From the NCBI GenBank assembly GCA_050732995.1, contig JBOHSA010000100.1:1-20695 (forward strand): 20,695 nt of DNA, in the 5' to 3' direction. The position numbers were made by a program, and so were the translations under genes. A model generated the notes under the pieces. That model saw only the letters and a list, made by a program, of their open reading frames with translations. It made no database searches and was not told the DNA's origin. Within the stretch, counting starts at the first letter, position 1, and each line of letters begins with the position of its first letter. The DNA comes from JBOHSA01 sp050732995. Its GTDB lineage: Bacteria; Gemmatimonadota; Gemmatimonadetes; Gemmatimonadales; GWC2-71-9. Of the stretch, positions 6,992-15,670 are shown piece after piece.

Positions 6992-8642
6992 TCGAACGAC
7001 GCTGATCCTCGGCGGGAGCGGCCTCGTCGGCCAGGCCGTGGCCCGTCGGCTGCTCGCGGCCGGACCCCGGCGGATCATCCTCGTCGCGCTGTTCGAGGAG
7101 GATGTGCGGGCCGCCGCCCGCGCGCTCGAGCCCTATCGCGGCGAGGCGGAGCTCGCCGTCGCTTGGGGCAACGTGTTTCTCCCGGCCCAGGCCGCGCGGC
7201 TCGAGCGCAGCGCCGTGTTGACCGATCCCGCGCTCCGCGCGCTCGTGCTGGACGACCTCCTGGGCGAGCTCACCGAGGACGTGCTCGAGCGCAGCCTCCT
7301 CTATCAGCTGTTCATGCAATACCGGCCCGACGCCGTGGTCGACAGCATCAACACCGCCACCGCCTTCGCCTACCAGGACCTGTTCGAGGGCGCGCGGGCG
7401 CTGCTGGACGCGGCGCGCGCGCGCCGCGCCGACGCGGCGCTGGTGGAGCAGCACCTGCTGACGCTGACGCTGCCGCAGCTCATTCGCCATCTGCAGATCC
7501 TGGTCGAGGCCCTGCGGCGCGCCGGGACCAGCGCGTACGTGAAGATCGGCACGAGTGGCACCGGTGGCATGGGGTTCAACGTCCCCTATACGCACTCGGA
7601 GGAGCGCCCCAGCCGCGCGTTGCTGACCAAGTCGGCCGTGGCCGGCGCCCACTCCCTCCTGCTGTTCCTCATGGGCCGCACGCCCTACGCGCCCGCCACC
7701 GTCGAGATCAAACCCACTGCCACTATCGCCTGGCGCGAAATCGCCTACGGGCCGGTGCGCCGCAAGGGTAAACCGATCTCGCTCGTGGACTGCCCTGCGC
7801 CGGTGCCGCTGAGTCAAGCCTTCGCGCCAGCCGCCCGGCCGTGGCAGGATCTGGGACGCCCGCTCGAGGGTGTGTTCATCGACGTGGGGGAGAACGGCCT
7901 GTTCGCTCCCGATGAGTTCGAGACGGTCACGAGCCTCGGCTCCATGGAGTTCATTACCCCCGAGGAAGTCGCCGAGTATGCGGTGATGGAGCTCGAGGGG
8001 CGCCCCACCGGCCGCGACGTGATCGGAGCGCTGGACGCCGCGACGGCCGGGCCGACCTACCGCGCCGGCATCCTGCGGAGCCACGCGCTGACGCGTCTGC
8101 GGGCGCTGGAGGAGAAAACACGCAGCCGCGCGGTGGCGTACGAAATGCTCGGGCCGCCGCGGCTCACCAAGCTGCTGTACGAGGCCCACCTGTGCAGTCT
8201 GCTGCGGCCGTCGGTCCGGGCGCTCGCCCGGAGCCGCGCATCCGAGCTTGCCGCGGAGGCTCACGCCCTGCTGCAGCAGGACGAGCGGCTCCGCCGCCAG
8301 ATCCTGTCGGTCGGCCTCCCGATCGTGACACCGGACGGGACGCAGGTGCATCGCGGCAGCGTGGTCGTGGTTCCGCCGCCGCCGCCGCCGGCGGATCCGC
8401 TCGCGGCCGCCCCTCGCGGGTGGATCGATCTCCGGCCCGAGCCCTTCGGCCTGTGGATCCGGCGGGCCTGCGAGATGGTCCGCGAGGCCGAGCGGCGCGG
8501 CGGGCCGAACGGGGGCGGGGGAGGAGGGTCGGGGAGCGACGTGGACTGGACGGCGATCGCCGCCGACGATCCGATCGTGCCCGCGCGGTTCGCGACCTGG
8601 GTGTTCCGGGTGGAAGACCACGGGGAGCGCATCAAGCGGTAG
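6978..8642 (+). CDS. Rossmann-fold (extended SDR-like) protein, unknown function
   Basis: A 554-residue protein whose N-terminus is a nucleotide-binding Rossmann fold: TLILGGSGLVGQAV with the glycines at 12-13, 15 and 18, as in extended short-chain dehydrogenases and epimerases. A Ser/Gly-rich segment (KIGTSGTGGMGFNVPYTHSE) and PSRALLTKSAVAG follow at roughly the SDR active-site region. The usual Tyr of the YxxxK pair is not visible, as the lysine of LLTKSA is preceded by no tyrosine four residues earlier. The C-terminal 200 residues are helical and unassigned, with a Pro-run (six CCG units at 8373-8390) and a Gly-rich insert from a G-rich tract (8511-8534). No signal peptide or membrane segment is seen. 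The ATG at 6978 overlaps rluB by 14 bases. I do not recognise the family or a substrate; the protein may be a non-catalytic or modified dehydrogenase. Confidence 0.8.
   Translation: MNLRDRTTLILGGSGLVGQAVARRLLAAGPRRIILVALFEEDVRAAARALEPYRGEAELAVAWGNVFLPAQAARLERSAVLTDPALRALVLDDLLGELTEDVLERSLLYQLFMQYRPDAVVDSINTATAFAYQDLFEGARALLDAARARRADAALVEQHLLTLTLPQLIRHLQILVEALRRAGTSAYVKIGTSGTGGMGFNVPYTHSEERPSRALLTKSAVAGAHSLLLFLMGRTPYAPATVEIKPTATIAWREIAYGPVRRKGKPISLVDCPAPVPLSQAFAPAARPWQDLGRPLEGVFIDVGENGLFAPDEFETVTSLGSMEFITPEEVAEYAVMELEGRPTGRDVIGALDAATAGPTYRAGILRSHALTRLRALEEKTRSRAVAYEMLGPPRLTKLLYEAHLCSLLRPSVRALARSRASELAAEAHALLQQDERLRRQILSVGLPIVTPDGTQVHRGSVVVVPPPPPPADPLAAAPRGWIDLRPEPFGLWIRRACEMVREAERRGGPNGGGGGGSGSDVDWTAIAADDPIVPARFATWVFRVEDHGERIKR
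8373..8390 (+). repeat. (CCG)6 triplet repeat
   Basis: Six in-frame CCG units encode a polyproline stretch in the Rossmann-fold protein, between its helical C-terminal part and the segment ending the protein. It is a slippage-prone simple repeat, but length changes keep the frame. Confidence 0.8.
8511..8534 (+). repeat. G-quadruplex-capable tract in the Rossmann-fold gene
   Basis: Runs of 5, 5, 3 and 4 G are separated by 1, 4 and 2 bases on the coding strand. The tract encodes a Gly-rich linker (NGGGGGGSGSDV) just before the C-terminal segment. Confidence 0.75.
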
Positions 8643-8646
8643 CGCC

Positions 8647-10235
8647 ATGGCCGTCGACACCTCCGGCATGGAGCGGGCGCTCGGCGCCATTGGTAGCACG
8701 TTTCGACTCGTGCGGCTGTACCCGCCGACCCATCCGGCGGTGATGGAGGCGGTGCGGCAGGTGACGGCCGCCCTACCCGCGCTCGCCGCCCAGGGGACCG
8801 TGGAATGGAAGGTGGGCGCCACCGGCCTGGCGTGGCATGGCCAGCACATCCTGCCGCGCAACGCGCAGCTCGCGGAGCTCGCGGGGCTCCTGTATTCTCA
8901 CGGGGTGCGGGCGATCCAGGCCCACCCCGGGCTTAAGGCGGAGCACCTGCTGGCGCTGTTCGGAGTTGCGACCGGGAATGTGCCGCCCGACGATGCCATG
9001 CTGGGTCGCCTGACGCTGATGCTGAGCCGGCGCTCGGGCCAGCGACGTTCGGTGCCGCGCAGGACGGCCCCGTCGGCTGCCGTACCGGAGCAGCCCGCTC
9101 AGGCCTCAGCTCCCCTGATTGAGGGAGGGACAGGGATGAGGGGAGGGGGCGGGGCAGGGGGAGCGGGGCCACCGCCTGCCGCGATGGCAGCGTCGCCCTC
9201 GGAGGCCGTGGCCCCCCGGCGCGCCAGTGGGGTATTCCGCCCCGACGAGCTCCCGCCCGACCTGGAAGCGCGTCGGGCGCTCGCGGCGCTGCAGGAGGCC
9301 ACCACGCCCGACGCCCAGCGCGGGGCCGTGGAGAGACTGCAGAGTCTCACAGCGGCCCTCCTGGGCCTGCGGGACATCGCCGCCGTGGCAGAGGTCATTG
9401 CGGGGCTCGATGGGGCGCTCCGCACGGCGCAAGATCCCGGGGTGCAGGAGTTGATCGGCTCGGTCGCCAGTGCCCTATGCGAGGCGCCGATCGTCGAGCG
9501 GATGGTGGCGCGGCTGGGCGAAGCGCGGATGCCGCCGACCGAGCGGCAGGTGTTGGTGGAAGCGGTGGGCGCGCTCGCGAGTCTGACGACGCACCGGATC
9601 GTGGATGCGTTTCTCGCGACGCCGGCCGATTTGCGGGAGCCCTATCGCGCCGCGATCCGGGTGGCGGCGGACCGGGCGATCGAGGCTCTCGAAGCGCGGC
9701 TGAACGAGCGTCGGTCGGACGTCGTCGCCACGGCGACCCAGATGCTCGGCCTGACGGGGAGCCCGGCGGCGGTGCCCCTGTTGCTCCCGCTCCTCCGGCA
9801 CCGGGTCGAGGCGGTGCGTGAGGCGGCCCTGCTGGGGCTGGCGGAGATCGGGGGGCGGGAGATCTCGCGCCCGGCGATTCCGGCGCTCAAAGACGAGAGC
9901 GTGCTGGTGCGCGCGGCCGCGGCGCGGGCGATCGGCGTAGGCGGGGACCAGTCGGCGACCACCGTGCTGATCCGCCGCCTGGACCAGGAGGAGGATGAAG
10001 GTGTGCTGGCCGAGCTGCTGCGGGCGATCGGGCGGCTTGGGGCACGCGAGGCGCTGGCGGTCCTGGCGCGGTTCGCCGAGCCAGGCAGCCGGCTGAACCG
10101 GCGGACCGCGTTCGTGCGGGCCGCGGCGATCGAGGGGCTGGCCCATATGGCCGGCGGGGAGGCGAGAGGATTGCTCGAGCTCTATCGGCAGGACAAGGAT
10201 CCGGCGGTGAAGCGCGCCGCCGAGGCGGCCCTCAA

Positions 10236-10239
<4 letters not shown>
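8647..10239 (+). CDS. HEAT-repeat protein with an N-terminal domain of unknown function
   Basis: A 530-residue protein. Residues 1-115 form a distinct domain (LVRLYPPTHPAVMEAV, a GLAWHGQHILPRN segment, LLYSHGVRAIQAHPGL). As I recall, a domain of this look precedes HD-GYP or HEAT modules in other bacteria. Residues about 125-200 are a low-complexity linker rich in P, A and G, with a strong G-rich tract. Residues about 205-530 are alpha-helical repeats of HEAT/PBS-lyase type, clearest at PAAVPLLLPLLRHRVEAVRE, ISRPAIPALKDESVLVRAAA and EALAVLARFAEPG. HEAT repeats are protein-binding scaffolds, so a non-enzymatic adaptor is likely. No signal peptide is seen. The ATG at 8647 is four bases after the previous stop. 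Its end overlaps moxR (GTGA), so it may be made together with the MoxR-Bat proteins. Confidence 0.85.
9123..9168 (+). repeat. Long G-rich, G-quadruplex-capable tract in the HEAT-protein gene
   Basis: Eight runs of three to five G on the coding strand within 46 bases, separated by one to four A-, C- or T-containing bases. This is the densest such tract in the window and allows several alternative quadruplexes. It encodes the linker segment GGTGMRGGGGAGGAGPP between the N-terminal domain and the HEAT repeats. Confidence 0.8.
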
Positions 10240-11206
<967 letters not shown>

Positions 11207-11210
<4 letters not shown>

Positions 11211-12148
11211 GCTACGCGGGCGAAGATCGCCGGCGCGCCGGCGCGTCGCCGCTCCGGGCCCGCCGGCGGGCGGTCACCCCCGAGGTGCTGCGGCAGGTCA
11301 AAAGCATCGAGCTGCGCACCCGCGCGCTGGTCAACTCCCTCTTCACCGGCGGCTATCGGTCCGTGTTCCGCGGCCAGGGCATCGAGTTCGCGGAGGTCCG
11401 CGCGTACCAGCACGGCGACGACTTCCGGGCCATCGATTGGAACGTCTCGGCCCGCATGGGGCACCCCTTCGTCAAGACGTTCATGGAGGAGCGCGAGCTC
11501 ACCCTCCTGCTCGTCGTGGACCAATCGGGCTCCCTGCACTTCGGACGCCCGTACACCAAGGCGGGGCTGGCGGTCGAAGTCGCGTCGGTGCTCGCGCTCG
11601 CGGCCGCGCGGCACAACGACCGGGTGGGCGCGCTGCTGTTCGCCGATAAAGTGGAGTTCGTGGTCCGACCCTCGAAGGGACGCCCCCATGCCTTGCGGGT
11701 GATCCGGGACCTCGTCGCCTTCGCTCCCCGGGGGCGAGGCACCAACCTGGCGGAAGCGCTGCGCTACTCCTCCAAGCTGCTGCGCCATCACGCCGTCGTC
11801 GTCCTCCTGTCGGATTTCCGGGCCGACGGCTGGGAGGAGCCCCTCGCGCAACTGGCGGCGCGCCACGACGTGGTCGCGATCACGGTGGATGACCCCCGCG
11901 AGCGCGCCCTGCCCGACGTGGGCTGGGTGGATCTGGAGGACGCCGAAACGGGACATCGGCTGCTCCTGGATACGAGCCACCCCGCCACCCGCGACCGCGT
12001 GCGGGTCGCCGCCGAGCGCCACGTCCAGGAGCGCAACCGCCGGCTCGTGCAGGCGGGCGTTGATCGCGTGGCGCTCCAGACGGACGTCCCGTACGCGGTG
12101 CCGCTGCGTCGCGCCTTTGCCGAGCGAGCCAAGCGGATGAAGCGCTGA
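11207..12148 (+). CDS. DUF58 protein with VWA-like fold
   Basis: A 313-residue cytoplasmic partner of MoxR. The DUF58 signature FAEVRAYQHGDDFRAIDWN spans residues 61-79 and is followed by SARMGHPFVKTF. A VWA-like fold follows, with a metal-site motif DQSGS at 105-109, a threonine in RGRGTN (T179) and LLSDF (D203), so the metal-ion-dependent adhesion site looks intact. No membrane segment is present. The GTG at 11207 overlaps the moxR stop. The open frame extends far upstream to 10427, but that part is inside moxR in another frame. The stop is two bases before the next ATG. DUF58 proteins almost always accompany MoxR; the target is unknown. Confidence 0.93.
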
Positions 12149-12150
12149 CC

Positions 12151-13023
12151 ATGACTCGAGTCTTCCTCGGCGTCTTGGCGTCTTGGCGTCTGGCCGCGGG
12201 GCAGGGAGGGGATTGGGTAACGCTGCCCGCGCGGCCCACCGTAGGCGACACGATCTGGATCGCGCGGTTGGTCGAGGCGCCTCCCGGTTGGCGCGTCCGG
12301 GCGGGAAGGCTGGAGGCGGGGGGGGGGGGAGGCGGAAGCGGAAGTGAGATCGAGCCGCTGGCGGACCCCGAGGTCCTGCGGGTGGAACGGGGTGGCGGCT
12401 GGCTGGTGCGGTATGCCGTCGTGGCCTGGGCCCAGGGCAGCCAGACCGTGATGCTGCCCCCGCTCTGGAAGCTCGGGCCGGACGGCGCCACCGACTCGGT
12501 GCCCGGTGGCACCGTCACGCTCGTGCTGGCGAGCGTCATCCCCGACACCGTCGCGGGGCCGGAGCCGCGCCCGAGCCTCCCTCCCCTCCGGAGCGATCGG
12601 CGCGATCCGCGGCCGGCCGCGTTGGCCGTGCTGCTCTCGGCAGGGGTGCTCGCCGGCGCTCTCGCCTGGCGCCGCCGGCCGCCCCGTCCTACGCCTACCG
12701 ACCCTCCAGTTCCAGTGGAACGTGAAGCCCCGGAAGCGGTGGACCGCCGCTGGTTGGCCGTTGGGGAACCCAAGGCGGTCGCGGCGCGCGCGGCGGGGGT
12801 GCTGCGCGTCGCGATCGCCCGGGCGGTGCCCGGGGCCCACGAGGGACTCGACACCGACGAGTGCCTCACCACCCTCGAGCGGCTACGGCCCGACGCGCCG
12901 ATCCGCGAGCTGGGCACGGTCCTGCGGGCCCTGGACCAGGTGGCCTTCGCGGCCGCCCACGGGGGCGAAGTCGGCGGGCTGGCGACGCGCGCGCGCCGCC
13001 TGGCGGAAGACCTGCGCGGATGA
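12151..13023 (+). CDS. DUF4381-like membrane protein of the MoxR-Bat operon
   Basis: A 290-residue protein in the position between DUF58 and BatA where MoxR operons usually carry a DUF4381 protein. It has an N-terminal signal-like segment (TRVFLGVLASWRLAAG, about 1-17), an extracytoplasmic beta-rich region to about 150, one membrane segment at about 155-175 (AALAVLLSAGVLAGALAW) and a cytoplasmic helical tail with a LRALDQVAFA segment resembling the tail of BatD-type proteins. Assignment rests on topology and position, as the sequence is divergent. Two features could alter its reading frame: a tandem octamer inside the signal segment (12172-12194), and a 12-G run encoding G57-G62. The ATG at 12151 follows DUF58 by two bases, and the stop overlaps batA (ATGA). 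Confidence 0.75.
   Translation: MTRVFLGVLASWRLAAGQGGDWVTLPARPTVGDTIWIARLVEAPPGWRVRAGRLEAGGGGGGSGSEIEPLADPEVLRVERGGGWLVRYAVVAWAQGSQTVMLPPLWKLGPDGATDSVPGGTVTLVLASVIPDTVAGPEPRPSLPPLRSDRRDPRPAALAVLLSAGVLAGALAWRRRPPRPTPTDPPVPVEREAPEAVDRRWLAVGEPKAVAARAAGVLRVAIARAVPGAHEGLDTDECLTTLERLRPDAPIRELGTVLRALDQVAFAAAHGGEVGGLATRARRLAEDLRG
12172..12194 (+). repeat. Tandem octamer repeat in a signal-peptide region
   Basis: GTCTTGGC occurs twice in tandem (12172-12179 and 12180-12187), followed by a third copy lacking one T (GTCTGGC, 12188-12194). The unit length is not a multiple of three, so gain or loss of a copy shifts the frame of the DUF4381-like gene. Confidence 0.8.
12318..12329 (+). repeat. 12-G homopolymer in coding sequence
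   Basis: Twelve consecutive G inside the DUF4381-like gene encode part of a Gly run (residues 57-62). It is the longest internal mononucleotide run I noticed outside the contig ends, and it is prone to slippage in replication and to miscalling in sequencing. Confidence 0.85.
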
Positions 13024-14000
13024 GCTTCGCCCGACCCCTCCTGTTACTCGTGCTGGCGGTGATCCCGCTGTGGTGGTGGGTGCGCCGGAACCGGCTGCGC
13101 CGCCTGCCGGGCACCCGCGCCAGCGACGTGCGCCCGCTCAGCGCGGGCCCGGAGCGGTTGTGGATTGCGCGCCTGCCGGTCACTCTGCGCAGCCTGTGCC
13201 TCGCCGCGTGGGTCGTGGCCGCAGCGGGCCCCCGGGTGGGACCCGCTAAGGCGGAGATCCGCCGCGAAGGCATCTCCATCGTGCTCGCCGTGGATGTGTC
13301 GAGCAGCATGCTGGCCCAGGATTTCGCCCCGTACAACCGGCTGGATGTCGCCCGACGGACCGCGGTGGATTTCGTCCGGGCGCGGAACTCCGACCGCATC
13401 GGGCTCGTCTCGTTCGCGGGGCAAGCCTTGACGCAAGTGCCGATCACTACCGACTACGCGGTGTTGGAAGCGGCGCTGCTGCAGTTGCGCGTCGGCCTGC
13501 TGGAGGACGGCACCGCGATCGGCACCGCCATCGCCACGGCGGCGAACCGGCTGCGGCGGTCTCCCGGGCAGAGCCGGGTGGTGATTCTGTTGACCGATGG
13601 CGAGAACAATCGCGGCACCGTCGATCCGCGCACGGCGGCCCGAGCGGCGGCCACGCTCGCCATCCGGATCTACACGATCGGCGTGGGCACCGTGGGCGAG
13701 GCCCCCGTCCCCACGGGGCAGGGGCTGCAGGGGCTGCGCTACCAGACCGTCCCCGTCCGGATTGACGAGCCGCTGCTGCGCGATGTCGCGCGGGTGACGA
13801 ACGGCCGCTACTTCCGGGCCACCGATGCGGCCTCGCTCGAGAGCGTGTTCCGCGAGATCGATCGATTGGAGAAGACCGCGGTGCAGGAGATCGTCTACCG
13901 CCGCCACGACGAGGCCTATCGCTGGCCGCTCGCGGCGGGGCTGCTGCTGCTGGCGCTGGAGATCGTGCTCTCCGCGACGTTCGTCGTGCGGGTGCCGTGA
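13020..14000 (+). CDS. batA: BatA-type VWA membrane protein
   Basis: A 326-residue membrane-anchored VWA-domain protein of the aerotolerance (Bat) type. Two N-terminal hydrophobic segments (about 5-20, LLLLVLAVIPLWWW, and 50-70, LCLAAWVVAAAG), a VWA domain (about 86-290) and one C-terminal membrane segment (LAAGLLLLALEIVLSATFVV) give the standard Bat topology. The metal site is complete: DVSSS at 92-96, a threonine in EDGTAIG, and an LLTDGENN segment. The ATG at 13020 overlaps the previous stop (ATGA). The frame is open upstream from 12861, but that part is inside the preceding gene. The stop overlaps the next gene by one base. The function of Bat proteins is not settled; oxidative or envelope stress resistance has been proposed. 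Confidence 0.92.
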   Translation: MSFARPLLLLVLAVIPLWWWVRRNRLRRLPGTRASDVRPLSAGPERLWIARLPVTLRSLCLAAWVVAAAGPRVGPAKAEIRREGISIVLAVDVSSSMLAQDFAPYNRLDVARRTAVDFVRARNSDRIGLVSFAGQALTQVPITTDYAVLEAALLQLRVGLLEDGTAIGTAIATAANRLRRSPGQSRVVILLTDGENNRGTVDPRTAARAAATLAIRIYTIGVGTVGEAPVPTGQGLQGLRYQTVPVRIDEPLLRDVARVTNGRYFRATDAASLESVFREIDRLEKTAVQEIVYRRHDEAYRWPLAAGLLLLALEIVLSATFVVRVP

Positions 14001-15670
14001 TGACCCTCGACGCGCCGGTCGTGCTGGTCGTCGCCCCCCTGGTCGGTGGGGCGGTGTGGTTCGCCGCCGCGTGGGCGCGTCGGGTGCGCGTGCGGCGCGC
14101 CGCGCAGTGGTCGGACGAGACCGCGCGCCTCGCCCGGGGAGCCGGGCGCTGGGGGCCCGGCGGACTCGCCCTGGCGGCGGTGCTGAGCGTCGGGGCCCTG
14201 GCCGGGCCGCGCTGGGGTGAGGAGCGGATCGTCGCCGAAACGCGCGGCTTGAACCTGGTGATCGCGATCGACATTTCACGCTCCATGCTGGCGGAGGACG
14301 CCGGCACGAGCCGGCTGGGTCGGGCGCTGCGGGAGGCGCGGCGGCTGGTGCAGGACCTCGACGGCGACCGGCTGGGGCTCGTGGCTTTCGCCGGGTCGAG
14401 TTACATCCTGTCGCCGCTGTCGGTCGACGGATCGGCCCTGGGGTTGTACCTCGACGCCCTGGACCCCGACGTGGCATCGGAGGGCGGCACCGCCCTCGGC
14501 CCGGCCCTGCGGCAAGGGGTAGAACTGTTGCGGGCCAGCCCCGAGCTGGCGGATCGCGTGCTGGTCGTGTTCACCGATGGCGAGGCCCACGACTCGCTTC
14601 CCGCGGCGCTGGAAGCCGCGCAGCGCCTGACCGCGTTCGGGCTGCACCTCATCCTCGTGGCGGAGGGCGGACGGGCGCCGGCGCGCATCCCCATGCGCGA
14701 CGCCCGCGGCGCACTCCAGGGATATCAGCAGGACGCGGACGGCGCCGTCATCGAGACTCGGCGCCGCGACGACGTGCTGAGCGCCCTGGCGGACGCCGCC
14801 CAGGGGACGATTGTCGCGGCCGAGCTGCCCGACCAGGCGGGGGCCGTGCGGGACCTCGTGGCATCCTACAAACGCGCCCGGGCGAGCGAGACGCGCACTG
14901 AGCGCGGGCGGCCTCGGAGCTGGATCCCGCTCCTCGCGGCCGTGGCGGTCCTGACGCTGCAGGCGCTCACGCGGCGCACCGCGGCGCTGATCGCCGTCGC
15001 GCTGTTCCTCGGGTCCCCGGTTTTCGCCCCGCGTCCCGCTCGGGCGCAGGACGTGCAGCGACCGCGCACGCGGGCGGAGAAGGCCTGGGACCGCGGTGAG
15101 CCGCGCGCCGCCGCGGAGGCGTACCTCGTCGAGCTCGCGCGCCGCAATCGCGACGACATCGCCTGGTACAACGCCGGGACGGCCGCCCTCGCCGCCGGTG
15201 ACGCGCGTACCGCGCGGGCCAGCCTCTCCCGCGCCGCCGCGTCGCTCGATCCCGACATCCGACATCGCGCGTTGTACAACCTCGGCCTGCTGGCGATGCG
15301 ACTCGCCGTGGTGGACAGCGCCAACCGCGACCCGCATCTCGCCGACGCCGTGCGCGCCTACCGCGAGGCGCTGCTGCTGTATCCGGCGGACTCCGCCGCC
15401 AAGTGGAACCTGGAGCTGGCCGTACGCCGGCGCCGCGGGGGCGGAGGCGGTACCAGACCGCCCGCGGGAGGGGGCGGGGCAGGTGGGGCCCCGCCGGAGG
15501 GCGGGAGCGAGGCGGGCGGCACCACCGGGGAGGGGACGGGAGGCGCGGGGCTCAGTCAGGCCCAGGCCGAGGAAATCCTCCGCTCGATCGGCCAGGAGGA
15601 GCTCCGGACCCGCCGGGAGCGCCTCGGACGCACCCGGCGCGCGGCCGGGGCAGGGGTGAAGGACTGGTGA
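14000..15670 (+). CDS. BatB-BatC fusion: VWA protein with C-terminal TPR domain
   Basis: A 556-residue protein combining two usually separate Bat proteins. Residues 1-325 are BatB-like: membrane segments at about 5-25 and 52-70, a VWA domain with DISRS at 91-95 and FTDGEAH at 191-197, and a membrane segment at about 308-323. Residues 328-350 look like a signal peptide in mid-protein (AALIAVALFLGSPVFA then PARAQ). TPR-type repeats then run over about 355-475 (WYNAGTAALAAGDARTA, ALYNLGLLAMRLA, AVRAYREALLLYPADSAAKW), as in BatC, and a Gly-rich linker (479-518) leads to a short charged tail. The start is ATG 14000 (TGATG overlap with batA); GTG 13997 would add one residue. The TPR part probably lies on the outer side of the membrane. 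Confidence 0.88.
   Translation: MTLDAPVVLVVAPLVGGAVWFAAAWARRVRVRRAAQWSDETARLARGAGRWGPGGLALAAVLSVGALAGPRWGEERIVAETRGLNLVIAIDISRSMLAEDAGTSRLGRALREARRLVQDLDGDRLGLVAFAGSSYILSPLSVDGSALGLYLDALDPDVASEGGTALGPALRQGVELLRASPELADRVLVVFTDGEAHDSLPAALEAAQRLTAFGLHLILVAEGGRAPARIPMRDARGALQGYQQDADGAVIETRRRDDVLSALADAAQGTIVAAELPDQAGAVRDLVASYKRARASETRTERGRPRSWIPLLAAVAVLTLQALTRRTAALIAVALFLGSPVFAPRPARAQDVQRPRTRAEKAWDRGEPRAAAEAYLVELARRNRDDIAWYNAGTAALAAGDARTARASLSRAAASLDPDIRHRALYNLGLLAMRLAVVDSANRDPHLADAVRAYREALLLYPADSAAKWNLELAVRRRRGGGGGTRPPAGGGGAGGAPPEGGSEAGGTTGEGTGGAGLSQAQAEEILRSIGQEELRTRRERLGRTRRAAGAGVKDW
15466..15550 (+). repeat. Two G-quadruplex-capable tracts in the batB/C linker
   Basis: The first tract (15466-15488) has G runs of 3, 5, 4 and 4 in short succession. 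The second (15527-15550) has runs of 4, 4, 3 and 4 G separated by 1, 2 and 6 bases. Together they encode the Gly-rich linker of the BatB-BatC fusion protein. Both are on the coding strand. Confidence 0.7.

Noticed and set aside
7418..7440. Alternating GC stretch with Z-DNA potential; a similar one near 16064-16078
   Set aside because: It encodes ordinary Ala/Arg codons in a GC-rich gene; no flanking signal suggests a role.
6864..8861. 665-codon open frame on the - strand
   Set aside because: It lies antisense to rluB, the Rossmann-fold gene and the start of the HEAT gene. Its translation is Arg/Pro/Gly/His-rich with no domain. Long antisense frames are expected at this GC content.
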